DNA of 64,000 bases from Serratia plymuthica NBRC 102599 (GCF_001590925.1 NZ_BCTU01000005.1:186001-250000); one strand, 5' to 3'. Numbered from the stretch's first letter, positions 20,604 through 29,647 are shown. Notes: generated from the letters alone by a model not told the origin. Numbers and translations are program-made.

Positions 20604-22010
20604 ATGCACGCCTACGAACTTGGCCGGAAACTGGAAGCCCTGTCAGAGCAGGCCAGATCGAACCTTTCCGGAGTTGAATCCACTCAGGCAGAGGCTCGCC
20701 GTCTGCAATTGGTGTTAAAACAACAAATAGCCATTCTCTATCAACAGATGGCCAGCATGTTATTGAAAGAATCTCCTCACATCAGCGACATGGCAAATGT
20801 GCAGACATTCCTGGATAAACTTCAGCAGGAGATTTCTCAATCTCGACAGGCTGTTCAGCATGGTGAAAAAGAAATCGAAAGCCAGCGCTTTGAGTTGCAA
20901 GGGCTGCATGAAGAAATAAATCTGTTGGAAAATGAGCGGAATCGACAACTTCAGCAAAGCGCTGATGTTCAGTCAGCCATGCAGATGATGGTTAAAAGCG
21001 GTAACGATACCGACCTACAGGAAAACCATCATAACGAATTAATGATCGAAACAGCCTCCAAGCTGACGGAGTACCGTCAGCACCCCCTGTTCACGTTCTT
21101 GCTGACGAAAAATTATGGGCAACCCGACTACGTAACCTTGCCGTTACTGCGCAACCTCGACAGTTGGCTGGCTCGCCATACTAACTACTTGAACAACGCT
21201 GCCAATTACCGAATGCTCCTGGCGCTGCAAAAAGAGTCCAGCCGTCGCCTGCTGCAATCAAAAACCCAAGCCGAACAATTAACCAAAGAATATCAGCAGC
21301 ATGTACAGGTCGTTGAAGATAAGTTAAAACTGCCCCAACTGTATTTGAAGCTCAGCGCAGCAGAAAAAGGGCTTGCTGCCACGCAGCAAAAGATCCGCAA
21401 CCAGCAAAACAAACTACGGGAATATGCACAGGGTGAAGGTGAAACCTACACCCACATTGCGACACAGCTATCGGCGCAAATGGCCTTATTGCCTCTAGAT
21501 AAACTGGACTTACTGGTGGCAAAAACTGCGACACCAGATGACGACCACCTTTTGGAAGAACTGAGGAAACTCAAGCGTGAAGAGAACCTGGTTGAAGAAA
21601 ACCGATACCAGTATGATCTCGAGGCTAAATTAGCCCAGAGGCGCGTTGCCGCAGCCAACGAACTGGAAAATCAATTTTCGGTACAGGGATATGACAACCC
21701 GATTTATGAATACCAATGGGGATGGTCAGATAAACCGGAGGAGATTTTTGAAAACTATCTGTCCGGCGCCATCAGCCTAAAAACAGTATTGCACAAGTTG
21801 GATATGATCACCCGCCGACTGCCGCCGCCACCGACTCCTGCCAGCGCCTCGTCCGGTTCGTGGGGTAATTCGTACTCGCGTAGCCGATCATCTAACGGTG
21901 GATTCGGTTCCTCGTCTTCATCGTCCTCCTCTTCTCCATCCGGCGGTGGTGGATTCAGCACTTCCTCTTCAACCGGCGGCAGCGGGTTCCGCACAACGGA
22001 TAGTTTCTGA
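20604..22010 (+). CDS. Uncharacterised coiled-coil protein with Ser/Gly-rich tail
   Basis: 468 residues. Residues 1-140 and 205-345 are strongly charged helical coiled coil; the last 65 residues (about 403-468) are a PPPP-led low-complexity tail dominated by serine, glycine and aromatic residues and ending GGSGFRTTDSF. Such flexible tails also end TPM-domain (YgcG-like) proteins. No signal peptide or membrane helix, hence probably cytosolic or peripherally bound. CGGAGTTATTC precedes the ATG. The stop TGA overlaps the ATG of a 17-codon ORF at 22010. No function is known to me. Confidence 0.7.
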   Translation: MHAYELGRKLEALSEQARSNLSGVESTQAEARRLQLVLKQQIAILYQQMASMLLKESPHISDMANVQTFLDKLQQEISQSRQAVQHGEKEIESQRFELQGLHEEINLLENERNRQLQQSADVQSAMQMMVKSGNDTDLQENHHNELMIETASKLTEYRQHPLFTFLLTKNYGQPDYVTLPLLRNLDSWLARHTNYLNNAANYRMLLALQKESSRRLLQSKTQAEQLTKEYQQHVQVVEDKLKLPQLYLKLSAAEKGLAATQQKIRNQQNKLREYAQGEGETYTHIATQLSAQMALLPLDKLDLLVAKTATPDDDHLLEELRKLKREENLVEENRYQYDLEAKLAQRRVAAANELENQFSVQGYDNPIYEYQWGWSDKPEEIFENYLSGAISLKTVLHKLDMITRRLPPPPTPASASSGSWGNSYSRSRSSNGGFGSSSSSSSSSPSGGGGFSTSSSTGGSGFRTTDSF

Positions 22011-22063
22011 TGAATAATGTCATTGCACTGAAAAAAATCTTCGGCAGTGTGTTCTATGAGTGA
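22010..22063 (+). CDS. 17-codon micro-ORF linking the second and third operon genes
   Basis: Reads MNNVIALKKIFGSVFYE. Its ATG overlaps the stop of the preceding gene (TGATG) and its TGA lies just inside the next gene, whose ATG (22056) falls within it. The arrangement would carry ribosomes across the 45-bp gap and couple translation of the two large genes, as the third gene has no clear ribosome-binding site of its own. It could also be chance. Confidence 0.4.
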   Translation: MNNVIALKKIFGSVFYE

Positions 22064-23447
22064 ATTTAAACTGAGCGACCAACTAGGCGCCATGGCTATC
22101 ATTGATTCACTTTATGCACAGCAGATTGCGCTGGACGAACATTTGGACCTGCCCAAATTACGTCAGCAAATGGCACAACGGATCCGCGATTACTATCAGT
22201 CCACCGGAACCACAATCGACGATAAACTGATCGAACAGGGAACCAAAATTTGGTTTGCTCAACGTTTGCGCTACCAAGCAAATAAAATGAGCCTGGCCCA
22301 ACGCATTGCCGCATTTTTGTACATGACCAGTAAGCAATGGCTGGCGGGTCTTGTCATTATCATTATTGCATTGGTCCTAGTCTGGAATTTAAATGTTTAC
22401 ATGACCCAGCGCCAACTTATCGCTCTGGGAAAAGACATTACGGCCCAAACTACCCAAAGTAAACAAATGGTCAAGCAGGCGCAGGCGTTATCTGATCAAC
22501 TAAGTCAGATGAAGCTGGAACATTTCACCTATGCACAAGTGCCAGCCAACCAGATAATCACGAACACCGAAAACCTGTTGACCGATTTTCAGACCAGGCA
22601 TCCTGAGCCTCTCGCATCAGTTGAAAACACGCAACAGCGGCTGAATACTCTCCGCATGGCGAATCAGCAAAGTTTGGCGTTGATCAACCAGGTAAAGACG
22701 TTAATGCTCAGTTGGCCGCTGCTGCAAAAATGGGACAACACCCTCAGCGAGATAGCTAAAGATCCGCAATTGCAGTCTTATATCAAATGGGCGCCCGATC
22801 TGGCGGAGAAAATCGATGAAGCCACTTTAGCTCTGTCAAACAACGCCATCGACACACAGACCAAGGTCGAGGTGGCATTCAAGACTTATGACCGTGAGCG
22901 TCTGCGTGACGGTTTATATTACACACTGGACCGAAGGACGCAGAAGTTTCGCAATCTCAAGCTCTCTCATCAAGACCGGGAAAAGGTCAATAATGATATT
23001 AGCTATGCGCGTGATTTCATCACCCGTGCAGACCTCAATGATCGGGTTATCCCTCCCCTTTGGCTGCAGGCTTTGGCGAGGCTGGACGATACCTACGACC
23101 TGATCATGCAGCCACTGGTTCTGACCATTGTCGATCGAGTGGGCGAGAAATCGGGGGTAGAACGCACCTATGATAATTCTGGCGGTAAAAGCTGGTATTT
23201 AATTGTAGAACCACAAACGCCAGGACATTCGCTTTTCCCTATGTGGGTGAAAGACAGTGAAACCAGTCAGCTAAAACGAGTGAGTCAATTCGGTATCCGA
23301 GTTTCGCAAAAAGAGTATGAGAAATTAAAGAAAGACAAGCTGGATGACGGTCACATAGATAATGCTCTCGTCGGCAAGAAACCTGCTGGTCAACTGAGTT
23401 TTACCTATTCCCGCCCAGTTCAGGGCAACGTGATTACAGAGTGGTAA
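22056..23447 (+). CDS. Single-pass membrane protein, probable DUF6384 family, third gene of the operon
   Basis: 463 residues from the ATG at 22056 (a GTG at 22047 is possible). The N-terminal part (about 1-85) is a soluble helical domain with LDEHLDLPKLRQQMAQRIRD and DDKLIEQGTKIWFAQRLRY. One membrane helix follows at about 95-114 (WLAGLVIIIIALVLVW), then a coiled-coil region and a C-terminal globular part (about 350-463) with a beta-rich YLIVEPQTPGHSLFPMWV segment. I recall this layout as DUF6384, without certainty. It is probably the membrane anchor of a complex with the two preceding coiled-coil proteins. A terminator follows. Confidence 0.7.
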   Translation: MSEFKLSDQLGAMAIIDSLYAQQIALDEHLDLPKLRQQMAQRIRDYYQSTGTTIDDKLIEQGTKIWFAQRLRYQANKMSLAQRIAAFLYMTSKQWLAGLVIIIIALVLVWNLNVYMTQRQLIALGKDITAQTTQSKQMVKQAQALSDQLSQMKLEHFTYAQVPANQIITNTENLLTDFQTRHPEPLASVENTQQRLNTLRMANQQSLALINQVKTLMLSWPLLQKWDNTLSEIAKDPQLQSYIKWAPDLAEKIDEATLALSNNAIDTQTKVEVAFKTYDRERLRDGLYYTLDRRTQKFRNLKLSHQDREKVNNDISYARDFITRADLNDRVIPPLWLQALARLDDTYDLIMQPLVLTIVDRVGEKSGVERTYDNSGGKSWYLIVEPQTPGHSLFPMWVKDSETSQLKRVSQFGIRVSQKEYEKLKKDKLDDGHIDNALVGKKPAGQLSFTYSRPVQGNVITEW

Positions 23448-23472
23448 ACATTTAACTCGGATCCCTCCCCCC

Positions 23473-23496
23473 AAAGCCGCGTAGCCACGCGGCTTT
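23473..23496. terminator. Bidirectional terminator between the three-gene operon and the clpP paralogue
   Basis: AAAGCCGCGT, AGCC loop, ACGCGGCTTT: a 10-bp perfect stem between convergent genes. Confidence 0.75.
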
Positions 23497-23501
23497 ATCC
23501 C

Positions 23502-24095
23502 CTACCGCCGTACCAGCACCCGATCCACCAAACCCCACTCAACAGCCTCGTCGGCCGTCATAAAGCGGTCGCGATCCAGCACCTGTTCAACCTCTTCAGC
23601 GCTGTGGCCGCAATGTTCGGCATACAGCCGGATCACCAGGTCCTTGGTGCGCCGCATCTCTTCTGCATGAATAAAAATATCCGATGCCTGGCCCTGAAAA
23701 CCGCCCAACGGCTGATGAACATGCAGGCTGGCATTGGGTAATGCCGCACGGTGGCCCGGCTCCCCCGCCATCAGCAGAAACGACCCCATCGAGCGGGCGG
23801 TTCCCATGCACAGCGTATGCACCTGCGCATTGATGAATCGCATGGTGTCATAAATGGCGAAGCCGCTGGTAATGGCGCCGCCAGGTGAGTTGATGTAGAG
23901 GTGAATGGGTTTTTCCGGGTTCTCCGCCTCGAGAAACAGCAACTGCGCACAGACCAGTTCGGCGATGTCGTCGTTGACTTCGCCATTCAGAAAGATGATG
24001 CGATCGCGCAACAACCGCGAGTAAATATCAAAGGATCTTTCCCCCTGGCTGGATTGTTCTACCACCGTCGGGACGAGCAGCATCGCTTCACGCAT
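23502..24095 (-). CDS. ClpP-family serine protease paralogue
   Basis: 197 residues. The catalytic triad is intact by comparison with E. coli ClpP: Ser in [14 protein letters not shown], His in [14 protein letters not shown], Asp in [16 protein letters not shown]. The glycine-rich oxyanion loop [18 protein letters not shown] is present. The N-terminus ([29 protein letters not shown]) is close to mature ClpP with little or no propeptide. The main clpP normally lies with tig, clpX and lon, so this isolated copy is probably a second paralogue. GGAGTTCACCT precedes the ATG. Its ATPase partner is unknown. Confidence 0.85.
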   Translation of the reverse strand: MREAMLLVPTVVEQSSQGERSFDIYSRLLRDRIIFLNGEVNDDIAELVCAQLLFLEAENPEKPIHLYINSPGGAITSGFAIYDTMRFINAQVHTLCMGTARSMGSFLLMAGEPGHRAALPNASLHVHQPLGGFQGQASDIFIHAEEMRRTKDLVIRLYAEHCGHSAEEVEQVLDRDRFMTADEAVEWGLVDRVLVRR

Positions 24096-24137
24096 AGGTG
24101 AACTCCGTTTTGCAGATACAGTTGATGAATGAAGGGG

Positions 24138-24482
24138 TCAGGCGGCGCACATAAGGGGTTGGCCGCTGTCGTTGGCCGCCGTCAGGCGTGCGTCGTCCAG
24201 TACATGGATAATGCGCAACAGGCAGCCGCCATCGGCGTCGGACCGAATTTGCAACGTCACCGTGCTTTCGAGGAATGGCGGTTCGTCATCACGCATCCGG
24301 TAGCGGATTTCCTCACCCGGCATCGAAACCACCGGCTCGGCATCGGCCAATATGTGTTGTGGCAACCATTGTTCACGCAACTCAGGGATGCCAATCGCCC
24401 GCCAGACTTTCTCCGGCGGCGCGTCGAGCCGGTATTCGAGAACCAAAGGCTCGCCCCGTTTTTCGCTGCCGATGTCGTTCAT
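24138..24482 (-). CDS. SRPBCC (AHSA1-like) domain protein
   Basis: 114 residues, short for the family. The N-terminal strand-helix unit VLEYRLDAPPEKVWRAI and the WLP segment are typical of the SRPBCC/AHSA1 fold, which binds hydrophobic ligands. It follows an ArsR-type regulator with a four-base overlap, a very common bacterial pairing whose physiological role is mostly undefined. The C-terminus ends rather early (QPLMCAA), so the last helix may be truncated. Confidence 0.75.
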   Translation of the reverse strand: MNDIGSEKRGEPLVLEYRLDAPPEKVWRAIGIPELREQWLPQHILADAEPVVSMPGEEIRYRMRDDEPPFLESTVTLQIRSDADGGCLLRIIHVLDDARLTAANDSGQPLMCAA

Positions 24483-24793
24483 TGGTCCATGTCCTTGAGC
24501 AAAATGTTCAGCTTGTCTATCTGCGCCGGCCAGAAGGCACGGTACTTATCCAGCCAACGGGCGATCAGCGCCAGACCCTGGGGATCGACTTCGTAATTGA
24601 CGAAACGCCCCTGCCGCTCTTCGCACACCAGCCCGGCATGGCGCAGCACCGCCAGGTGTTGGGACATGGCCGATTGGCTGATTTGCATGCCTTCGCGCAG
24701 CGCACTGGCATTCATGCTGCCAATCGCCAGCTTTTCGAAGATGGCGCGACGGGTGGGATCCGCCAGCGCTTTGAAGATCTCATTTTCATTCAT
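24479..24793 (-). CDS. ArsR-family winged-helix transcriptional regulator
   Basis: 104 residues. The winged helix reads IFKALADPTRRAIFEKL, then SQSAMSQHLAVLRHAGLV as recognition helix and the wing EERQGRFVNYEVD. No metal-binding cysteine motif is seen, so it belongs to the non-metal group that partners SRPBCC proteins. Translationally coupled to the SRPBCC gene. An inverted-repeat-like AT-rich stretch (24795-24830) before the start could be its operator. Confidence 0.85.
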   Translation of the reverse strand: MNENEIFKALADPTRRAIFEKLAIGSMNASALREGMQISQSAMSQHLAVLRHAGLVCEERQGRFVNYEVDPQGLALIARWLDKYRAFWPAQIDKLNILLKDMDQ

Positions 24794-24846
24794 GACAACA
24801 CATTAGTACTTACTTATCTAATGCGCAAGTTTACAGCACGAAATTC

Positions 24847-25320
24847 TTATCGACGCGTCTTCGAAGGCCGTCGAAAGTTTGCCAGCCACAGGCCGCCCGC
24901 TTGCATCAAATACCCCATCACGCCCCCCAGGCATAACGCTTCAATCACCGCCAGCCCGTCGGTCGACGCCCCAAACATGGCACAAGCGCCAATAAAACTG
25001 CCAGGCACAAAACCCAGCAGCGGCAAGCGGGATTGCGCGCACAGGGCAAACGAAATCAGGCCGGTCAGAATGCCGCCGTACGCTGCGCCCGCCGACGCCG
25101 TTAACAGGATGGTGCCGGCAGCCCATAGCACGCCGCTGATGTTGGCCGCCATGCCACGCAGCAAACCGGCCGGGCCTTTATGCGGGATGGCGAAATAGGT
25201 AGTGCAGCCTAAAAAGCCTATCCAGCCCGCAAGCTGAAGTTGCCCGGCCAGCCAGGCCCAGCAACCTGATAAAACCCCGGTGCTTAGCGCCAGGCAGAGC
25301 AAGAGTCTGGTATTGGTCAT
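24847..25320 (-). CDS. DUF1097 family membrane protein
   Basis: 157 residues from the ATG at 25320, which overlaps the psuT stop (ATGA). Upstream in-frame codons lie within psuT and are not used. Several hydrophobic helices and segments such as IGFLGCTTYFAIPHKGPAGLL mark the DUF1097 family, which includes E. coli YcdZ. Function unknown. Its coupling to psuT suggests expression with the pseudouridine operon, perhaps as an accessory membrane protein. Confidence 0.8.
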   Translation of the reverse strand: MTNTRLLLCLALSTGVLSGCWAWLAGQLQLAGWIGFLGCTTYFAIPHKGPAGLLRGMAANISGVLWAAGTILLTASAGAAYGGILTGLISFALCAQSRLPLLGFVPGSFIGACAMFGASTDGLAVIEALCLGGVMGYLMQAGGLWLANFRRPSKTRR

Positions 25321-26588
25321 GACGCTATCGTCAACGCGCCCAGGCCGATGAACAACCCGGCGATGGTGGCGCTCATCAGGTTGGACAGCGTCGCCGCCAG
25401 CAAGGCGCGCATCCCTAAACGGGCGATATCCGAAGCGCGCTCCGGCGCAACTGCGCTGAATGCCCCCACCACTACGGCGATCGAACCAAAGTTGGCGAAC
25501 CCGCATAGGGCAAAGGAAATCACGGCGATGGTTTTGGGATCCAGCGCTGCCGCCGTCCCCTTGAGGTGCACCGAGAAGTTCAGGTAAGCGACGAACTCGT
25601 TGATCGCCAATTTTTGGCCAATCAACCCGCCGACCAATCCCGAATCATCCCAGTTCACACCCATAATGTAAGCCAGCGGCGAGAACAGATAGCCGAACAG
25701 GCTTTCCAGGCTCAGGCTCTGCCAACCCAACAAACCACCCACGCCGCCGATAAGGCCATTGATCAGGGCGATCAACGCCACAAACGCCATCACCACGGTG
25801 GCAACGCCGATCGCAATTTTCAGCCCCAGCATGGCACCGCTCGCCGCCGCTTCAATAATGCTCGCCGGGCGTTTGTCACTGAACGACATCTGGCTAAACG
25901 CCACCTGCGAAGCTTCGGTGGCCGGGCTCAACATGCGCGCAAACAATATCCCACCGGGGATCGCCATCAGCGAAGCCGCCAGCAAATATTCAATGGGCAC
26001 GCCCAGCCCGGCATAGCCGACCAACATAGAACCGGCTATCGATGCCATTCCGCTGCAAATTACCGTGAATAGCTCGTTGCGGTTCATCTTGTTGATGAAA
26101 GGCTTTAACACCGCCGGCAGTTCGTTTTGTCCCAGAAAGATGGTGGTTACGGCGGCAAAAGCCTCCACCTTGCTGACCCGCAGCATTTTCTGAAAAACAT
26201 AGCCCAATAGGTTGATCACCCACCCCATCACGCCGAGGTAATAGAGAATCGAGATCAGAGAGGTAATGAATATGATGGCAGGAAGCACATGGAAGGCGAA
26301 AACAAACCCGGCGCCATCAAATAAAACGTTCATTTTTGGCCCCACCAATCCGCCAAAAATAAAAGTACTGCCTGCATCGCTGTAAGAAATCACTTTATTA
26401 ACGCCGCCGGCTATCGCATTAACCAGCCATTTCCCCGCCGGGATATAAAGCATAATGGCACCAAGCACTATCTGCAAAAATAACGCCGCACCCACCGTTC
26501 TTAAACTTATTTTCTTTCGGTTGTTGGAAAAAACAAAAGCGATAAGGAGAAGAATACAGATACCCAATAAGCTGCGTAATAAGTCCAT
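25317..26588 (-). CDS. psuT: Pseudouridine transporter PsuT (CNT/NupC family)
   Basis: 423 residues, a concentrative nucleoside transporter closely resembling E. coli PsuT (YeiM). Matching segments include SYSDAGSTFIFGGLVGPKM, TTIFLGQNELPAVLKPFI, the GSMLVGYAGLGVPIEYLLAA stretch and IGQKLAINEFVAYL. It lies downstream of psuG in the order psuK-psuG-psuT, as in E. coli, which supports pseudouridine as the substrate. The 183-bp psuG-psuT gap holds a repeat remnant. Confidence 0.9.
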   Translation of the reverse strand: MDLLRSLLGICILLLIAFVFSNNRKKISLRTVGAALFLQIVLGAIMLYIPAGKWLVNAIAGGVNKVISYSDAGSTFIFGGLVGPKMNVLFDGAGFVFAFHVLPAIIFITSLISILYYLGVMGWVINLLGYVFQKMLRVSKVEAFAAVTTIFLGQNELPAVLKPFINKMNRNELFTVICSGMASIAGSMLVGYAGLGVPIEYLLAASLMAIPGGILFARMLSPATEASQVAFSQMSFSDKRPASIIEAAASGAMLGLKIAIGVATVVMAFVALIALINGLIGGVGGLLGWQSLSLESLFGYLFSPLAYIMGVNWDDSGLVGGLIGQKLAINEFVAYLNFSVHLKGTAAALDPKTIAVISFALCGFANFGSIAVVVGAFSAVAPERASDIARLGMRALLAATLSNLMSATIAGLFIGLGALTIAS

Positions 26589-26603
26589 AAATCCATCCTT
26601 AAT

Positions 26604-26664
26604 TTATCCCCATCATTCAAGCTGCAGCGTTATTAGCGGCACCTTGAACGTCAACGGATATAGA
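26604..26664. repeat. Partial copy of a palindromic repeat in the psuG-psuT gap
   Basis: The CATTCAAGCTGCAGCG motif and the following CACCTTGAACG arm resemble one half of the TATACCC/CTGCAGC repeat at 35075-35201, but TATACCC ends are degraded. A separate inverted repeat CCTGAAAGG/CCTTTCAGG (26675-26718) lies beside it. Confidence 0.4.
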
Positions 26665-26771
26665 TAGGTCGATACCTGAAAGGAGTGCGAGACAAAGCGT
26701 GCCCCGCCACCTTTCAGGCTGGCTTTTTTATTGATTTTTTTACCGGATAAAACTTAAGAAACGGCGAACTC

Positions 26772-27710
26772 TTATGCCGCAGCCTGCTGGAAGCAGCAGG
26801 CGATCTGCGCCGCCAGTTTGGCGTTATTGAACACCAATTGAATATTGGCGTTCAGGCTATCGCCGCCGGTCAACTCGGCTACGCGCGCCAGTAAAAATGG
26901 CGTGCTGTCTTTGCCATGTACGCCCTGTTCAACGGATTCTTGCACCGCCTGCTCAATGGCGGCATTAATTTTGTCTTCCGGCACCGCATACTGCGCCGGA
27001 ATAGGGTTGGCGATAACCATGCCGCCGCCCAGGCCTGTCTGCCATTTGGTCGTCATTGCTCGTGCGATTTCCGCAGGTTCATCCAACCGGATGCTCACCG
27101 AGAAAGGGCTGGTGCGGCAAAAGAATGCCGGCAGCGTTTGCGTCCGGTAGCCAATCAGCGGCACGCCGTGCGTCTCGAGATATTCGGTAGTCAGCCCTAA
27201 ATCCAAAATAGACTTGGCGCCGGCGCAGATCACCGCGACATTGGTTCGCGCCAGTTCCTGCAGATCCGCGGAGATATCAAAGGTCTGTTCGGCGCCGCGG
27301 TGAACCCCGCCGATACCGCCGGTGGCAAATACGTGGATCCCCGCCATCTCGGCGATAATCATGGTAGAGGCCACGGTCGTGGCGCCGTGCTTGCCGGCGG
27401 CGACGATAAACGGCAGATCGCGACGGCTCACCTTCGCCACGTTATGGCCTTCTTTGCCCAGCAGCTCAATTTCAGCACGCGTTAATCCCGCTTTCATGCG
27501 GCCATTTATAATGGCGATAGTGGCGGGTACTGCGCCGTTATCGCGGATTTTTTGCTCAACCTCCAACGCGGTTTGCGCGTTCTGCGGATACGGCATGCCA
27601 TGGGAGATAATGGTGGATTCCAGAGCGACAACCGGGCGCTTATTGGCCAGGGCTTCGGCCACTTCCGCTGAAATATCCAGGTAGTCATGGGTGATAAGGG
27701 TCGTTTTCAT
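26772..27710 (-). CDS. psuG: Pseudouridine-5'-phosphate glycosidase
   Basis: 312 residues. It splits pseudouridine 5'-phosphate into uracil and ribose 5-phosphate, breaking a C-C glycosidic bond. Family segments are [17 protein letters not shown], the [12 protein letters not shown] stretch, [20 protein letters not shown] and [17 protein letters not shown]. The start overlaps the psuK stop (ATGA), so kinase and glycosidase are coupled. Confidence 0.96.
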   Translation of the reverse strand: MKTTLITHDYLDISAEVAEALANKRPVVALESTIISHGMPYPQNAQTALEVEQKIRDNGAVPATIAIINGRMKAGLTRAEIELLGKEGHNVAKVSRRDLPFIVAAGKHGATTVASTMIIAEMAGIHVFATGGIGGVHRGAEQTFDISADLQELARTNVAVICAGAKSILDLGLTTEYLETHGVPLIGYRTQTLPAFFCRTSPFSVSIRLDEPAEIARAMTTKWQTGLGGGMVIANPIPAQYAVPEDKINAAIEQAVQESVEQGVHGKDSTPFLLARVAELTGGDSLNANIQLVFNNAKLAAQIACCFQQAAA

Positions 27711-28825
27711 GATTGAAGCTCCAACAGTTTTTGGACACTGCCATTCGACAGATTAGGGTTATTGGTAAATTCAGATAAAAGCGTTAACGCAGAGCAGCCT
27801 TGGGCGAAGCGGATGCTGTCCGCCAGCGTCATGTCCTCCAGCCAACAGTGGGCCAGCCCCGCCATCATGGCATCGCCGGCACCGGTCACATTAACCACGT
27901 CGACCATCAGCGGCCGTGACCAGCCGTTTTGCCCGTCAATCTCGCTGTAATAAACACCTTCAGCCCCCATGCTGAGCGCCAGCCGCTGTACGCCCTGCTG
28001 ATGGAACCAGTGAGCAACCGGTTGCGCATCCTGCGGCCCGCTAATCGTCATGCCGCTGAGGATTTCGGCCTCGAGGCGATTCGGTTTTAAAGTATGAATA
28101 TGCGAGAGCCAACTGCGGATTTTTGGCGCTTTAAACGCCGAGACGGTATCGACAAAGATCGGTACGTTGCCGCAATGGCCGAATAACCAGGCCAGAGCCT
28201 CCTCGGTGAGGTTGCAGTCAACCACCAACACGCCCGCATGCTGAATAAGGTCTTTGGACGTCGCTAATAATGCCGGCGTTAGCTTCTCCAGGATCCTCAT
28301 ATCATTAATGGCCACCAACATTTCACCGCCGGCATCGAGCAACGAGATATAGGTCGACGTATTTTCACCATGCAGCTTGTGGAAGCTGCCGATATGCACC
28401 CCCGCCAGCTTTGCCTGTTCCAAGAGCGTTTCACCATAAAAATCGTCGCCGACGACGGAAATAAGGTGGCATTCACGGCCTAGCAAAGCGACATTCTGCG
28501 CAATATTTCTGCCGACGCCGCCGGGGGTACATTTTATTTTTCCGGGGTTAGAGTCTTCATACACTAATGTTGACGAGGAATAACCGCAGACATCCATATT
28601 GGTTGAACCTACGGTAACCACGTAGCTGTGTTCCGATAATATGTAGCCCTTTCCTTTTATATATCCTTTATTCATTAAATTCATAATATGTCCTGCAACA
28701 CCAGAGCGGCTAATCCCTAAAACATCGGCAATTTCCTGCTGTGGGATCAAAGGATCGCGTCTCAGAAGCTGCAATATCTGTTTTTCTCTGCTGGTCATAT
28801 TGGACACTTGTTTGTTTTTAAACAT
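27707..28825 (-). CDS. psuK: Pseudouridine kinase with N-terminal winged-helix domain
   Basis: 372 residues. Residues 10-60 form a Lrp/MarR-like helix-turn-helix ([20 protein letters not shown], then [20 protein letters not shown]). The rest is a PfkB-family kinase with [18 protein letters not shown] and the [13 protein letters not shown] anion-hole motif. E. coli PsuK (about 313 residues) lacks the DNA-binding part, so this protein may sense substrate and control its own operon. The ATG at 28825 or at 28798 could be the start; neither has a good ribosome-binding site. Confidence 0.9.
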   Translation of the reverse strand: MFKNKQVSNMTSREKQILQLLRRDPLIPQQEIADVLGISRSGVAGHIMNLMNKGYIKGKGYILSEHSYVVTVGSTNMDVCGYSSSTLVYEDSNPGKIKCTPGGVGRNIAQNVALLGRECHLISVVGDDFYGETLLEQAKLAGVHIGSFHKLHGENTSTYISLLDAGGEMLVAINDMRILEKLTPALLATSKDLIQHAGVLVVDCNLTEEALAWLFGHCGNVPIFVDTVSAFKAPKIRSWLSHIHTLKPNRLEAEILSGMTISGPQDAQPVAHWFHQQGVQRLALSMGAEGVYYSEIDGQNGWSRPLMVDVVNVTGAGDAMMAGLAHCWLEDMTLADSIRFAQGCSALTLLSEFTNNPNLSNGSVQKLLELQS

Positions 28826-28836
28826 GCGTTTGTTTT
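28810..28836. promoter_or_regulatory. Direct repeats around the psuK start, possible operator
   Basis: GTTTGTTTT occurs at 28810-28818 and 28828-28836, 18 bp apart, flanking the first psuK ATG. Tandem sites at about two helical turns suit a dimeric winged-helix protein such as the PsuK N-terminal domain. Binding is speculative. Confidence 0.3.
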
Positions 28837-29221
28837 ATAACGGGCCTAGCACTCAGTAAAGCGGCTTTTATATATTCCCATCGAATTTGGGAAGGCGATC
28901 GTAATACCGATGTATAAGGTTTCAGCGTGTTTTTTGTGATATGCGTCGCATCATAAAATCTGCGATTACCGTTTAACGCAGTCAAAAATAACCATTAGGC
29001 ATGATGAAGCATTTTATTCTTACAATAATCTCGTAAAAACAAACGGGTAACCGCATTCCTCTCAAAAGCTAACTTTTGTTGGGTTACCTGATTTTTGTCG
29101 TTTTTGAGATGAACGCCCTCTGTTCCGCTTGCCGGCAGAAAGAGAACTTTAGCGCATTTATCTTGAGGGGTTGGGTAGCCTGAAGGCGACAAACCGCGCA
29201 GCGGCGCGGTTTGTTTATGCG
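28837..29221. other. psuK-uspA intergenic region with structured elements
   Basis: No supported gene in about 385 bp. A compound inverted repeat occurs at 29045-29087: outer arms GGTAACC/GGTTACC and inner hairpin CAAAAG-CTAA-CTTTTG, followed on the plus strand by TGATTTTTGTCGTTTTTG. This could be a terminator or the end of a small RNA. A second hairpin AAACCGCGC/GCGCGGTTT (29191-29212) follows the uspA-like gene. The psuK promoter is presumably at the left. Confidence 0.4.
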
Positions 29222-29647
29222 TTACTGTTTAATCGGGATCACCAGCACGTCGACGTTCAGCTGATTGATGGCATGGCGGGTCGATGAAAACAGGTTGTTC
29301 CACAGATCGTGATGATGGCCGAAGATCGCCAGATCGATCCCTTTATCCACTACCGCGTTCTGCAATTGTTCAATAAAATCCCCGCGCCCGATAATCACCT
29401 CGTGGATCGGGTAATTCACATTTTGGGTCATCGGTTCCATCTCTTTCTTGATCTTGTCGGCGAAAGACACGCCGTCGTAGCTTCTCTCCGAGAAACCAAT
29501 CGCTGCATGATAGGTATCGTAATGAACGTCCACGTAGATCAGGGAGAGTTTGGCCTTCAGCGCAGCGGCCAGCAACGCGCCTTTTTCAACCAGCCGTTTG
29601 CCGTCATCGCTCAGATCGGTGGTAATTAAAATATGTTGATAACACAT
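29222..29647 (-). CDS. UspA-family universal stress protein
   Basis: 141 residues from the ATG at 29647, preceded by AGGAGG; the in-frame codon at 29662 is less likely. The sequence opens CYQHILITTDLSDDGKRLVEKG, close to UspA, and ends GHHHDLWNNLFSSTRHAINQLNVDVLVIP. The ATP-binding G-x2-G-x9-G(S/T) pattern is not evident, so it may belong to the non-nucleotide-binding UspA-like class. The main uspA usually lies elsewhere, so this is probably a paralogue. Confidence 0.88.
   Translation of the reverse strand: MCYQHILITTDLSDDGKRLVEKGALLAAALKAKLSLIYVDVHYDTYHAAIGFSERSYDGVSFADKIKKEMEPMTQNVNYPIHEVIIGRGDFIEQLQNAVVDKGIDLAIFGHHHDLWNNLFSSTRHAINQLNVDVLVIPIKQ

Noticed and set aside
25321-25506. N-terminal extension of the DUF1097 protein
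   Set aside because: The extra codons lie inside psuT in another frame; the ATGA overlap at 25317-25320 is the normal coupled start.
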